Origin: Leptolyngbya sp. PLA1
Lineage (GTDB): Bacteria > Planctomycetota > Phycisphaerae > Phycisphaerales > UBA1924
Reading direction: 5' to 3'
NCBI GenBank assembly: GCA_021405315.1
Contig: QWIH01000001.1
Location: forward strand, 62,001-126,000
DNA length: 64,000 nucleotides
Each line of letters begins with the position of its first letter. Position 1 is the first letter of the stretch. The position numbers and the translations under genes are program-made. The notes beneath the pieces are model-generated. The model saw nothing but the letters and a program-made list of their open reading frames with translations. It was not told the DNA's origin and searched no databases. Below are positions 48,663 to 57,486 of the stretch, piece by piece.

Positions 48663-48941
48663 TCAGGGTCCGATGAAGGTGTCCCAGCCGCTGGGCGCGG
48701 CGGCCTGGGCCGTGGCGGCGGGGTCGGCGAACGTTGGCCAGGTCGCGATCCGGAGCGCGCCGGAGCCTTCGGTCGGAAGAACCACGTCTGCGCGGGCCCG
48801 CAGCGCTCGCTCGCGGGCGCCGTCCGCGCATCCGGCGAGGCCGCTGAGCGCAGCGATCAGGGCGGCGACCGCCGTCGCCATCGCGGCCCGTGAGTACCAA
48901 GGAATCTTGATCTCCTGCCGTTCAATCATGGCGTGCGGCAT
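48663..48941 (-). CDS. Small putative lipoprotein (92 aa)
   Basis: ATG at 48941 preceded by GAGGA. After about 20 residues (IERQEIKIPWYSR) a hydrophobic segment (MATAVAALIAALSGLAGC) ends in a lipobox-like Cys, and a 55-residue polar tail follows, ending WDTFIGP. Unknown. It lies 27 nt upstream of kynA on the same strand. Coding status is plausible, not certain. Confidence 0.5.
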   Translation of the reverse strand: MPHAMIERQEIKIPWYSRAAMATAVAALIAALSGLAGCADGARERALRARADVVLPTEGSGALRIATWPTFADPAATAQAAAPSGWDTFIGP

Positions 48942-49154
48942 GCGCAATCCTCGGATACCACGCGTCCGCAAGCAGAACATCGGCCTTTCGGCGCCGACGC
49001 CCGCGTGAGTCGGGGCGGGGAGCCGTCCTCGGAGTTCGTTGATGAGGGCGGGGGGGGGTGGGGAGGTCCGGTATGATGGGTGCGGAGTCGCTCGCGGTCG
49101 AAAGGGCCTACCGTCAGGGCTCCATTCGGCACCCCGAAGACAGGAAGGAAGGTC

Positions 49155-49988
49155 ATGCGGTTCGCATTCAGCACGGTGGCGTTTCCGAACTGGACCCTGG
49201 GCCGCATCGCGGGGCAGGCGAAGGAGTGGGGCTATGAAGGGATCGAACTCCGGACCTTCGGGCACGGCTCGACGACGCTTGCCTGCGATCCGGCGCTGAC
49301 CGCACCGGCGAAGGTGCGTGGCATGCTCGCCGCGGCGGGCCTCCAGCCGTGCTGCCTCGCGACTTCGGCGCGATTCGACGACCCCGTGACCCCCCCCGTC
49401 ATCGGGCACGTCTTCGACCAGGAGCGGGAGGTGCGGGCGGCGAAGAGCGCCGTAGATCTTGCGGTGGAGCTCGAGTGCCCGTTCGTGCGGGTGTTCGGGT
49501 TTGAGATCATCTCCGGTGAGTCGCGTGCTTCCGCGCTCGCTCGGATCGGTGGACGGCTTGCCAAGGTCGCGGATCATTGCCGGAACAGCGGCGTGCGCCT
49601 CCTTGTGGAGAACGGAGGCTCGTTCGCGCGATCCTCGGACCTCAGCGAGCTGCTGGATCGTGTGGAGGCGTCGCTGGTGGGGGCGTCGTTTTGCCCGGGC
49701 GTGGCGAGGCAAGCGGGCGAGGAGTTCGCCGATGCCATCAACGTGCTGGGTGACCGCCTGCAGGTCGTGAAGTTGCGTGATTTCCGGGCGGGCGAGCCGT
49801 GTGAGATCGGCGCCGGGGACCAGCGGTGCGAGGAAGATGTCCGGGCGCTCGCACGGGTCGGGTACGCGGGCTGGGTGGTGGTCGAGCACGACCGGATGTG
49901 GCTTCGGAGCGCCGCGGACCCTGAGAAGGTCGTGCGGGGCGCCGCCGCCGGCGTGTACGGCTGGTCGCGGGGCGTGCTTCGGGTCTGA
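49155..49988 (+). CDS. TIM-barrel sugar phosphate isomerase/epimerase-family protein
   Basis: 277 residues. RFAFSTVAFPNWTLGRIAGQ, WGYEGIELRTFG, AVELECPFVRVFGF, RLLVENGG, QVVKLRDF and GYAGWVVVEHDRMW trace the strands of an AP_endonuc_2 (xylose isomerase-like) barrel, with Glu and His positions that bind a metal in the family. The substrate cannot be read from sequence. GGAAGGAAGG upstream supports the ATG. A TATGAT at 49072-49077 may be its -10. Convergent with the TetR gene without overlap. Confidence 0.85.
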   Translation: MRFAFSTVAFPNWTLGRIAGQAKEWGYEGIELRTFGHGSTTLACDPALTAPAKVRGMLAAAGLQPCCLATSARFDDPVTPPVIGHVFDQEREVRAAKSAVDLAVELECPFVRVFGFEIISGESRASALARIGGRLAKVADHCRNSGVRLLVENGGSFARSSDLSELLDRVEASLVGASFCPGVARQAGEEFADAINVLGDRLQVVKLRDFRAGEPCEIGAGDQRCEEDVRALARVGYAGWVVVEHDRMWLRSAADPEKVVRGAAAGVYGWSRGVLRV

Positions 49989-50588
49989 CTACTCGGGGCG
50001 GGCGATGAGGATCCGTTCCAGCAGGGCCTGGACGTGCATGCCCTGGTCGTCCTCACCCTGGTGTTCTACCTGGAGAGCGGCGAGCACGCCGTAGCCGAGC
50101 CCCACGTGGATCAGCGTCCAGGCGATGAGCTCCGGCGAGAAGCGTGACGCGACACGGCGGTGTTCCTGCGCGGCACGGATTTCGTCGGCGAGGAAGCGGT
50201 GGAGGTTCTGGAAGTGCACGGAGACCGCGGCGCGGATCTCCGCGTCGTCGACTTCGGTGATGGCCTGGAGCAGCACGCGGTAGGGCTCGCGGCTCTCCGG
50301 AGAGACCATCGGGTTCTCCGCGAGCAGGCGGCGGAGCCGGTCGGCCGGGTCGGCGGCGTCCGCGAGCCGGTCCTGCCAGTGCTCCAGCGTGCGGGCTGCG
50401 GTGCGCTCGATGAGCGCCACGTAGAGATCTCGCTTGCTCTTGAAGTGCCGGTAGATGATGGGCTCGGTGACGCCGGCGGCGCGGGCAAGCTCGGAGGTGG
50501 TGGCGCGGGCATATCCGCGGCGGGCGAAGAGTTGCGCCGCCTTGTCAAGGAGTTGCTCCCGCCTCTTGTCCGCCGACAGTCGCCTCAT
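49989..50588 (-). CDS. TetR-family transcriptional regulator
   Basis: 199 residues. N-terminal helix-turn-helix: LLDKAAQLFARRGYARATTS, then ELARAAGVTEPIIYRHFKSK, the family DNA-binding pattern. The C-terminal ligand domain is unspecific. GGAG 6 nt before the ATG. Neighbours are convergent or on the same strand downstream (yidD lies upstream), so its target is not evident. Confidence 0.93.
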   Translation of the reverse strand: MRRLSADKRREQLLDKAAQLFARRGYARATTSELARAAGVTEPIIYRHFKSKRDLYVALIERTAARTLEHWQDRLADAADPADRLRRLLAENPMVSPESREPYRVLLQAITEVDDAEIRAAVSVHFQNLHRFLADEIRAAQEHRRVASRFSPELIAWTLIHVGLGYGVLAALQVEHQGEDDQGMHVQALLERILIARPE

Positions 50589-50634
50589 CTGGTACTCCGC
50601 CGACCGGAGCGGCCCGCGCCGATCAGGGGCGAGT

Positions 50635-50889
50635 CTAGCGCGCGGCGGGGGGCGCGTCGTCGGGAGGGACCGGGTCGTAGCCCCCCGGATGGAAGGGGTG
50701 GCATCGGGCGAGTCGGCGCGCCGTGAGCCATGTACCCCGGATCGCGCCGTGCGATCGGAGCGCGTCCAATGCGTAGTTGGAGCAGGTGGGGTGGAACCGG
50801 CACTGTCCGGACATGAACGGGCCCAGGCTCAGCTGGTACAGCCGGACCATCAGCACCAGGGGGGCGGCGGCGAGGCGGCGGAGGGTCAC
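50635..50889 (-). CDS. yidD: Membrane protein insertion efficiency factor YidD
   Basis: 84 residues from a GTG that overlaps the rnpA stop (GTGA). LVRLYQLSLGPFM-type start: LMVRLYQLSLGPFMSGQCR, then FHPTCSNYALDALRSHGA and RRLARCHPFHPGGYDPVP, the three cysteine-containing blocks of the family. It aids YidC-dependent membrane insertion. The yidC gene, normally next, is not within the window. Confidence 0.95.
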   Translation of the reverse strand: MTLRRLAAAPLVLMVRLYQLSLGPFMSGQCRFHPTCSNYALDALRSHGAIRGTWLTARRLARCHPFHPGGYDPVPPDDAPPAAR

Positions 50890-51287
50890 GGGCCGCCCCG
50901 CTGTCTCTCCGACCGGCGCTGCCATTCGGCGTGGAGCAACGCGGCAAGCCCGGTCAGCGATGCCTGGACCTCGGCGAGAGATGCGGGGCACGAACCGCGC
51001 ACGCTCACGACCAGGTCGTAGCCGCCCGTGTCGGCGAGGGGCAGGCCGTGCTGGCAGTGGCGGAACGCCTCGCGGACCAGTCGCTTCGCCCTGTGGCGTT
51101 CGACGGCGTTGCCGACGGATTTTCCGACGGCGAGCCCGAGCCGGTAGCGGGGGAGGCCGTTGGGGCGGGAGGAGGCAGAGAGCGGGCCGCGCGACTTTCG
51201 CATGCGGGCCTCGAAGACGGCGCGATAGTCGCCGCCATGGCGGAGTCGCTTTGATGGACCGAGCGTCAGCGCCGGCAGGGGGGGCAC
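50886..51287 (-). CDS. rnpA: Ribonuclease P protein component
   Basis: 133 residues from a GTG. Protein subunit that helps RNase P RNA bind pre-tRNA. GPSKRLRHGGDYRAVFEAR, LGLAVGKSVGNAVERHRAKR, LVREAFRHCQHGLP. The RNR motif of the family (usually RNRxKRxxRE) appears as RHRAKRLVRE, with His for Asn. The gene usually follows rpmH; here the upstream neighbour on this strand is an unrelated membrane protein gene and no rpmH is visible. Confidence 0.93.
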   Translation of the reverse strand: MPPLPALTLGPSKRLRHGGDYRAVFEARMRKSRGPLSASSRPNGLPRYRLGLAVGKSVGNAVERHRAKRLVREAFRHCQHGLPLADTGGYDLVVSVRGSCPASLAEVQASLTGLAALLHAEWQRRSERQRGGP

Positions 51288-51311
51288 CCGGGAGTGTATC
51301 GCGAGCCGGCT

Positions 51312-52082
51312 CTAGTCCGCCTGAAGGACCTTGCGGACGATGAGGACGAGGAGCGTGACGCCTCCGAGGCCCCCGAGGCCGAAGATGCCGAAGCGAAACG
51401 GAAATCGGAACGAGGAGTTGGTTCGGTGGGAGGGTGGTGCGTTCCGGGGCAGGCCGGGGCCGGGGACGAACGCAGCGCCCGAGTCGAGCGCCAGCGTGTT
51501 GGCGAACTTCTCCAAGGCGGCGACATGCCTGTTGTTCTCCTCCGCTTTGTCGTAGAGGCACACCTCGGCGAATCCGTTGGACGTGAGAACGACGACGCCG
51601 ACGGCGCGGAGGGTCTTTCCGTTCGGTGCTCCCCCGGGTTCATCCCAGCGGTGGTAAAGGCGGCCCTTCGATTCGTCGAGGAGGCTCGCCTGATCGGGGA
51701 TCTTCTCGACGAGCCGCGAAAGGGGGAGTGACGCCCAGGCAGGATCAAAGGACTCGCTCCCCCAGTAGTCGCCGATGTCGCTCCAGTTGCATGTGGCGAA
51801 CTCCGGCACGTCGGTCCACTCGACGGCAATGTACGGGAGGCCGACGCCCAGGCTTCCCTCGGGATCGAACTTGAGCACGTAGCGGAAGTCCTCCCGGTCC
51901 GGGTCTTCCGAGTCCCGCTCGAGGTTCATGGAGTCCACCACCGACTGCGGGGCGAGCTTCCACCCGGGAGGCGGGGTGATGACCCAGCGGGCCCCCGGCG
52001 GACGGATCGGAGTCTGTCCGAGAGCGTCCGGGATCAACGCGAGTGCGAACGTGGCCATGAGCGTGAGAACCATGCTGTGCAT
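51312..52082 (-). CDS. Exported membrane protein, unknown (256 aa)
   Basis: Signal peptide MVLTLMATFALALIPDALGQ, a soluble region with WVITPPPGWKLAPQ, YVLKFDPEGSLGVGLPYIAV and RAVGVVVLTSNGFAEVCLYD, then a C-terminal helix (FGLGGLGGVTLLVLIVRKVL). The soluble part resembles the lipoprotein at 25082 in style (PGW.. followed by FVxxxTY-like strands), but I cannot show homology. A TAGGAT at 52143-52148 on the minus strand may be its -10, about 60 nt upstream. Confidence 0.7.
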   Translation of the reverse strand: MHSMVLTLMATFALALIPDALGQTPIRPPGARWVITPPPGWKLAPQSVVDSMNLERDSEDPDREDFRYVLKFDPEGSLGVGLPYIAVEWTDVPEFATCNWSDIGDYWGSESFDPAWASLPLSRLVEKIPDQASLLDESKGRLYHRWDEPGGAPNGKTLRAVGVVVLTSNGFAEVCLYDKAEENNRHVAALEKFANTLALDSGAAFVPGPGLPRNAPPSHRTNSSFRFPFRFGIFGLGGLGGVTLLVLIVRKVLQAD

Positions 52083-52261
52083 GCGGCACCCCCCGGTGCG
52101 CGGGCGGAGAGGGGAGCCGTTTCCCCGGCCGCGACCGGGAAGATCCTATCAGAACCCCCGTCCCCGGTTGGGCACGACCGACGGCGATGACGGTGAGGAA
52201 CTCGGTGAGCATCAGGATGGAAGAGGCGATACCCTGTTTCCTTCCTTCTGGAGTGGTTTGA

Positions 52262-54490
52262 ATGAACAAGAGCGTCTGCCTTGCGGGTCTGTCGGCGTTG
52301 GGGGTGCTGATGAGTGTTGCGGGGTGTGCGACGAGCCGCCCGAGCGGGCCGGTGGCGACTGTGCCCGTTCCGGCGGCGGCGGGTCAGCCTCCCGCCACTC
52401 GAGCGGAGCCCGTGACCGACACCCTTCATGGGGTGATTGTGACCGACGAGTACCGCTGGCTGGAGGGCGACAACTCCGACCCCACTCAGATGGGCAAGGT
52501 GTCCCCGGAGGTCGCGGCATGGACTGACGCGCAGAACGCCTACACCCGGGCGTTCCTGGATAACCTTCCCGGGCGGGCACAGGTCGAGGCGGAACTGAGG
52601 CCGCTGATGGAGATTGGCAGCGTTTCCAGCCCCGGCATGCACGGCAGCCGCTACTTCTTCTCGAAGCGAGAGGGCACGCAGAACCAGCCTGTGTACTACT
52701 GGCGCGAGGGCTATAAGGGCGAGGACCGCGTGCTGCTGGACCCCGCGCAGCTCGATGCATCGGGCCTGACGACGATTGCGTTTGTGGCACCAAGCCAGGA
52801 CGGTCGGCTCGCGGCGTACGGCACCTACCGCTCCGGTGACGAGAACACCACGCTGCACCTGATGGAGGTGGACTCGGGGCGGGTGCTGCCCCTGCAGATT
52901 CCCGGCAAGGTCCAGAGCGTGGATTGGCTGCCGGATGCGTCCGGGTTTGTGTACCGAAACCTCGCGGATGTGAACAACCCGTACTCGGGGCAGGTCATGT
53001 TCCACCAGATGGGCGAGGACCCATCCAGGGATTCGCTGATCTTCAGGCAGTACACGCCTCAGGAAGACGCCAAGCTCGCCACGACGTGGGGCCCGGGCGC
53101 GGCGCTCTCGAAGGACGGGCGCTGGCTCGAGATTTCCTACTGGACCGGGACCGACAAGAACGACGTATGGGTCGTTGATTTCGCGCGGTTCCTCCGCACC
53201 CGAAGCCAGGCGGACCTGTACGGCGAGGAGATTTCCAAGGGTGAGCAGGCGATCAGCGGCGGGGTGGTGGTCGGCGACACGTACTACATGCAGACGACGC
53301 TGGGTGCGCCGAACGGCCGGATCGTCGCGATCGACCTCAACCGCGCGGGGCGGGAACACTGGAAGGACCTCGTCCCGGAACGCAAGGGGGCGGTGATCCA
53401 GAGCTTCTCCGTCGCGGGGGGCGTGTTGGCGGTGAACTACCTGGTCAATGCCTCGACGACCATCGAGCTGTTTGACATGACCGGTCGGTCGACGGGAACT
53501 CTGCGACTGCCCGGGATCGGCTCCGCGGGGCTGTCCACGGATCAGGACCGCACGGAGGCGTATCTGTCGTTCACGAGCTACAACTACCCACCCTCGATCT
53601 TCCGGGTTGATCTTGCCAGGCCCGCCGCGGAGCCCGAGCTCTGGCAGCGGCCCGACGTGCCCGTCGATCCCTCGACGGTCGAGGTCAAGCAGGTGTGGTA
53701 CCCCTCCAAGGACGGGACCAAGGTCAGCATGTTCATCGTGCACCCGAAGGGCCTGACTCTCACCGGGGACAACCCGACGATTCTCTACGGCTACGGCGGG
53801 TTCAATATCAGCCAGACACCGACCTTCAGCGCCGGGATGTTCCAGTGGTTCAAGCACGGCGGGGTGTACGCCATCGCGAACCTCCGGGGAGGTGGCGAGT
53901 ATGGCGACGACTGGCACAAGGCCGGGATGCTCGAGAACAAGCAGAACGTCTTCGACGACTTCGCCGCGGCGGCGGAGTACCTCATCCGCCAGAACTACAC
54001 CAGGCCTGAGAGGCTCGCGATCCGGGGCGGGAGCAACGGCGGGCTGCTGACGGGCACGCTCGTCACGCAGCGGCCCGAGCTGTTCGCCGCGGCGATCGTC
54101 GCCGTCCCCCTTCTGGACATGATCCGTTACCAGGACTTCCTGATGGCCAAGTACTGGGTGCCGGAGTACGGGTCTGCTGCGGACGCGGATCAGTTCGCGT
54201 ACCTCATGCGCTACTCGCCTTACCAGAACGTTCGGCCGGGGATGCCCTATCCGGCTGTGTACCTCACCGCGGGCGAGAACGACACCCGCGTGCACCCGAT
54301 GCACGCGAGGAAGATGGCCGCGGCCCTTCGGGCGGCCACCAGCAGCGACCAGCAGCAGAAGCCCATTCTGCTGTGGGTCGATCGTGACGCGGGGCACGGG
54401 CAGGGCAAGCCCCTGAACCTCCGCATCCGCGACATCGCCGACGAGCGGATGTTCCTGATGAGGCAGCTCGGGATGCTCAAGGCGGACTGA
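52262..54490 (+). CDS. Prolyl oligopeptidase-family lipoprotein
   Basis: 742 residues. Signal peptide ending MSVAGC (lipobox). The S9A layout is complete: DEYRWLEGDNSDP at the N-terminal alpha/beta part, a beta-propeller region (about 90-460), then the hydrolase domain with RGGGEYGDDWHKAGM, nucleophile in IRGGSNGGLLTGTLV, Asp in TAGENDTRVHP and His in DAGHGQGK. It cleaves short proline-containing peptides. Lipid anchoring would place it at a membrane outside the cytoplasm, whereas most POPs are cytosolic or soluble. GGAG upstream supports the ATG, and a terminator follows. Confidence 0.95.
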   Translation: MNKSVCLAGLSALGVLMSVAGCATSRPSGPVATVPVPAAAGQPPATRAEPVTDTLHGVIVTDEYRWLEGDNSDPTQMGKVSPEVAAWTDAQNAYTRAFLDNLPGRAQVEAELRPLMEIGSVSSPGMHGSRYFFSKREGTQNQPVYYWREGYKGEDRVLLDPAQLDASGLTTIAFVAPSQDGRLAAYGTYRSGDENTTLHLMEVDSGRVLPLQIPGKVQSVDWLPDASGFVYRNLADVNNPYSGQVMFHQMGEDPSRDSLIFRQYTPQEDAKLATTWGPGAALSKDGRWLEISYWTGTDKNDVWVVDFARFLRTRSQADLYGEEISKGEQAISGGVVVGDTYYMQTTLGAPNGRIVAIDLNRAGREHWKDLVPERKGAVIQSFSVAGGVLAVNYLVNASTTIELFDMTGRSTGTLRLPGIGSAGLSTDQDRTEAYLSFTSYNYPPSIFRVDLARPAAEPELWQRPDVPVDPSTVEVKQVWYPSKDGTKVSMFIVHPKGLTLTGDNPTILYGYGGFNISQTPTFSAGMFQWFKHGGVYAIANLRGGGEYGDDWHKAGMLENKQNVFDDFAAAAEYLIRQNYTRPERLAIRGGSNGGLLTGTLVTQRPELFAAAIVAVPLLDMIRYQDFLMAKYWVPEYGSAADADQFAYLMRYSPYQNVRPGMPYPAVYLTAGENDTRVHPMHARKMAAALRAATSSDQQQKPILLWVDRDAGHGQGKPLNLRIRDIADERMFLMRQLGMLKAD

Positions 54491-54512
54491 AGACGGTCGC
54501 ATGGATAGCCCC

Positions 54513-54545
54513 AGGCCCCGGCGCGGCGAGCGTCGGGGCCTTTTT
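54513..54545 (+). terminator. Rho-independent terminator
   Basis: AGGCCCCG (54513-54520) pairs with CGGGGCCT (54534-54541), followed by TTTT. Confidence 0.85.
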
Positions 54546-54589
54546 CGTGGCGTGGGCGTACGATCAGCCGCCGACTACGGAGAGAAGCC

Positions 54590-54826
54590 ATGCCGATCTA
54601 TGAGTACGAGTGCCATGAGCCGGGCAAGCCGCCCGTGGTGATCGAGGTGCTGCGGTCCGCGGCGGACGCGGACAAGCCGGTCGCCGACCCCGAAGGCAAG
54701 GGGCGAGTGTTCAAGCGGCGCCTCTCCGTCTTCGCGACCGGCGGCGCGGGGGCGCCGGCGTCCGGCGGGCACGTGCACAGCGGCTCGTGCGGCTGCGGGA
54801 AGCCCCGCGGCTCCTGCGGCATGTGA
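54590..54826 (+). CDS. FmdB-like small protein with incomplete zinc ribbon
   Basis: 78 residues starting MPIYEYECHEPGKPP. The FmdB/CxxC regulatory-protein family starts MPxYEYxCxxCG and binds zinc with two CxxC pairs. Here the first pair keeps only one Cys and the second is replaced by a C-terminal HVHSGSCGCGKPRGSCG tail with His and four Cys. It could bind metal through the tail. GGAGAGAAG upstream supports the ATG. Confidence 0.8.
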   Translation: MPIYEYECHEPGKPPVVIEVLRSAADADKPVADPEGKGRVFKRRLSVFATGGAGAPASGGHVHSGSCGCGKPRGSCGM

Positions 54827-54847
54827 GGCCCCGGAAGGAACGTCCGC

Positions 54848-55486
54848 TCAGAACGGGAACACGAGTCCGACGTAGGGCATGGCGGCGTCGACGCCGAAGT
54901 TGTCGTCGTGGCCCGTGATTCGCGCGTTGGAGACATGGGCCCAGCGGAGGCCGAGCTGCAGACGCGTGCCCGCGTCGTCCAGGGCGTAGGTCAGGCCTAT
55001 TCCTGCGCGGGGCGTGAAGTTGAACGAGGTGCCGTTGTCCGCCGGAACGTCGCTCGAGACCAGCAGAGCGCCGATGCCGACGTCGGCGAACGCGGTCCAT
55101 GAGCCCTTGTTGATGAAGTGCCAGCGGAGCACGAAGGCGGGGTTGATGCCGAAGGCGTCTTCACCGGGCTGGGAGTAGTACCACGCACCGAGCTCGCCGA
55201 CGGTCTCGATGTTCTCGGCGACGAAGTAGCTGAGGCTGCCATGCACGTTGAAGCTCGTGCCGTCCTCGAAGTCGAACGCCACGCCGGTGCCAACGGACCA
55301 CCAGCGGGTGTCGGCGGCCCCGAACGCCGCGACTGAGGTCGCGGGGGCCTCGACCTCTGCCGCCGGTGGCTCCGCACGGTATTCAAACGGCGCCGGATTG
55401 ACCGTGATCGTGGGCGTCTCTCCAGCGAAGGCGGGGAGTGCCGCGAGGCAGAGCGCGGCGATGGCGATGGAGGGGCTACTGCGCAT
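54848..55486 (-). CDS. Outer-membrane acyloxyacyl hydrolase (PagL)-like beta-barrel protein
   Basis: 212 residues with a signal peptide (SIAIAALCLAALPAFAG). A proline/alanine-rich linker leads to a small barrel of about eight strands ending in PYVGLVFPF with terminal Phe. The motif WAHVSNARITGHDDNFGVDA resembles the PagL lipid A 3-O-deacylase active site (HxSNA...N), in which His and Ser are catalytic. If active, it would remodel lipid A. It could also be a related inactive barrel. Divergent from the slyX-like gene. Confidence 0.75.
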   Translation of the reverse strand: MRSSPSIAIAALCLAALPAFAGETPTITVNPAPFEYRAEPPAAEVEAPATSVAAFGAADTRWWSVGTGVAFDFEDGTSFNVHGSLSYFVAENIETVGELGAWYYSQPGEDAFGINPAFVLRWHFINKGSWTAFADVGIGALLVSSDVPADNGTSFNFTPRAGIGLTYALDDAGTRLQLGLRWAHVSNARITGHDDNFGVDAAMPYVGLVFPF

Positions 55487-55492
55487 GGGGCA

Positions 55493-55498
55493 AGGCTA
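55493..55498 (-). promoter_or_regulatory. -10 hexamer (TAGCCT) of a likely leaderless gene
   Basis: On the minus strand TAGCCT is 6 nt before the ATG at 55486, with no Shine-Dalgarno sequence. Confidence 0.35.
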
Positions 55499-55537
55499 TT
55501 CTTTCTCAGGCGTTTTTCTCTCGATCAGGAGCGGGTA

Positions 55538-55795
55538 ATGACAGGCAATCCCCAGAAGCCGGACGACGCGGCGCAGGAACTGCCCGAGCGGCTCGCGCGT
55601 CTGGAGGAGGCCCAGACCTTCGCGGATCGTGAACAGGAACAGCTCTCGGAGCAACTCGCGGCGCTTCAGGCACGGCTGGGGGAACTCGCGGCGCGGCTCG
55701 CGCGGATGGAGGCCTCGCTGGGCGGGCTCTCGCAGCGACTGGAATCCAGGCCCGCTGGGGCGCCGCTCGCCGGCGAGGACGACGCGGTGGATTGA
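55538..55795 (+). CDS. SlyX-like coiled-coil protein
   Basis: 85 residues, almost wholly one coiled coil: LPERLARLEEAQTFADREQE, QLSEQLAALQARLGELAARL. The phrase LEEAQTFADREQEQLSEQL matches the SlyX start (RLxxLExxxAFQExTIxxL). Function of SlyX is unknown. AGGAG 6 nt before the ATG fixes the start. Confidence 0.75.
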   Translation: MTGNPQKPDDAAQELPERLARLEEAQTFADREQEQLSEQLAALQARLGELAARLARMEASLGGLSQRLESRPAGAPLAGEDDAVD

Positions 55796-55801
55796 CACGC
55801 G

Positions 55802-57475
55802 CTAGTCGTGCACGATCAGCGACGATCCGGTCATCTCCGCCGGGGCGGGCAAGCCCATGAGATCAAGGATGGTTGGAGCGATGTCGCCCAGGCGGCCGCG
55901 GAGGGCGCGCTTCGCCGGCTGAAACCAGCCTCCCCCTTCCTTATCTCCCCGAAGTCGCGCAGAGGCGTGGGCGGGGCTGACGAGGATCAGCGGCACGTCG
56001 TACGTGGTGTGGGACGTGTGCGGGGCGTTGGTGGCGGGGTCGAACATCTGCTCCGCGTTGCCGTGGTCCGCGGTGACGATCAGCGCGCCGCCCCGGGCGA
56101 GCGTGGCCTCCACGATGCGGCCCACGCACGCGTCGACGACTTCGCACGCGCGAATGGCTGCGGCGAGGTTGCCTGTGTGGCCCACCATGTCGCCGTTCGC
56201 GAAGTTGATGACGAGCAGGTGCTCGCAGTCGCGAGAGGCGATGCGACGCAGCGCGGCCTGGCAGACTTCCTCCGCCGCCATCTCGGGCTGCTGGTCGTAC
56301 GTTGCGACCTTGGGGCTCTGCGGGTTCTCCCGGGTCTCACCCTCGAAGGGCGGCTCCCGGTAGTCGTTGAAAAAGAAGGTGACGTGGGGGTACTTCTCCG
56401 TCTCGGCGCAGCGGAACTGGCGCAGCCCAAGGGAAGAGATGTGCTCTCCCAGGATGTTCGCCATCCGGGGCGGCTTGGGGAACGCGACGCCCTGGATGTG
56501 CGGGGCGAGCGAGGTCCAGTAGTCGGTCATGGTGACGTAGTGCAGCCGAGGGCGTGGGCCACGGTCAAAGCCCCGAGCGCCCGAGTCTGGGGAGGGCTTG
56601 ACCTGCGCCCAGGCCTCGTCCGGGAAGACGAAGGCGGCGCTCAACTCACGCGGGCGGTCGCCCCGGTAGTTGTAGAAGATCACGCTGTCGCCGTCACGGA
56701 TGCGAGAGGCCGGGTCTACGGCGCCCACGGTTCGCGGCGTGATGAACTCGTCACCGGCCAGGTTGGGGGCGGTGGGGTGGTCGTAGTAGTCCTGGATCGC
56801 AGCGCGGGCGTCGGCGAAACGGGGGGCCTCGCTGCGGCCGGTCAGCGCATCGAACGCGAGCCTCACTCGCTCCCAGCGGTGGTCGCGGTCCATCGCGTAG
56901 TACCGACCGATCACGGTGGCGATACGGCCCGCGCCGATCTCGCGGCAGGCGGAGTCCACCTTCGACGCAAACCCCAACCCGGTGTAGGGGCCGGTGTCAC
57001 GACCGTCGGTAAAGAGGTGGACGAACACCCGGCCCGAGGGGACCCCGAGCGTCTTGACTGCCTTGAGGATGGCGAACAAGTGCTCGAGCAGCCCGTGCAC
57101 ACCCGCATCGGAGTTGATGCCCATGAGGTGCAGCGAGCCGCCCCGCAGCGCGTTCTCCGCCGCGGCGCGGATGGCGGGGTTCGTGTGCAGCCCGGAGGCG
57201 CACGCGCGCGTCATGACGAGCGATTCCTGAGGGACGACGCGGCCGGCCCCGATGTTCTGATGGCCGACTTCGCTATTGCCCATGGTGCCCTCAGGCAGGC
57301 CGACGTCCTCGCCGCTCGTCTTCACGAGGGTCCACGGAAAACGAGCCATGAGGCCGCCGGCGACGGGTGTTTTCGCGAGACGAACGGCGTCGAAGGCCTT
57401 GTGGTCCGGGTTGGGGTTCAGTCCCCAGCCGTCGCGGATGATGAGTACGCAGGGCCAGATTGCTGGGGTGGGCAT
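55802..57475 (-). CDS. gpmI: 2,3-bisphosphoglycerate-independent phosphoglycerate mutase
   Basis: 557 residues. Interconverts 3- and 2-phosphoglycerate using two Mn2+. Seen: IRDGWGLNPNP (metal Asp), the phosphoserine in GTMGNSEVGHQNIGAGR, FTDGRDTGPYTGLGF, GRYYAMDRDHRWERV, YNYRGDRPRELS, VINFANGDMVGHTGNL, and TADHGNAEQMFDP with the C-terminal metal ligands. It lies 8 nt after the small lipoprotein gene on the same strand, but a TAGACT hexamer just ahead of its ATG could give it a separate leaderless start. Confidence 0.97.
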   Translation of the reverse strand: MPTPAIWPCVLIIRDGWGLNPNPDHKAFDAVRLAKTPVAGGLMARFPWTLVKTSGEDVGLPEGTMGNSEVGHQNIGAGRVVPQESLVMTRACASGLHTNPAIRAAAENALRGGSLHLMGINSDAGVHGLLEHLFAILKAVKTLGVPSGRVFVHLFTDGRDTGPYTGLGFASKVDSACREIGAGRIATVIGRYYAMDRDHRWERVRLAFDALTGRSEAPRFADARAAIQDYYDHPTAPNLAGDEFITPRTVGAVDPASRIRDGDSVIFYNYRGDRPRELSAAFVFPDEAWAQVKPSPDSGARGFDRGPRPRLHYVTMTDYWTSLAPHIQGVAFPKPPRMANILGEHISSLGLRQFRCAETEKYPHVTFFFNDYREPPFEGETRENPQSPKVATYDQQPEMAAEEVCQAALRRIASRDCEHLLVINFANGDMVGHTGNLAAAIRACEVVDACVGRIVEATLARGGALIVTADHGNAEQMFDPATNAPHTSHTTYDVPLILVSPAHASARLRGDKEGGGWFQPAKRALRGRLGDIAPTILDLMGLPAPAEMTGSSLIVHD

Positions 57476-57480
57476 GGGGC

Positions 57481-57486
57481 AGTCTA
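57481..57486 (-). promoter_or_regulatory. -10 hexamer (TAGACT) of gpmI
   Basis: On the minus strand TAGACT stands 5 nt before the gpmI ATG. Its first three bases are the TAG stop codon of the small lipoprotein gene. Confidence 0.4.

Noticed and set aside
48673..49008. Plus-strand frame of 111 codons between kynA and the TIM-barrel gene
   Set aside because: Ser/Arg/Ala-rich without a start signal; the minus-strand frame has a lipobox and a ribosome-binding site, so I kept that one.
52034..54502. Minus-strand open frame of 822 codons opposite the prolyl oligopeptidase
   Set aside because: The plus-strand frame has the complete catalytic triad and family blocks; the antisense has none.
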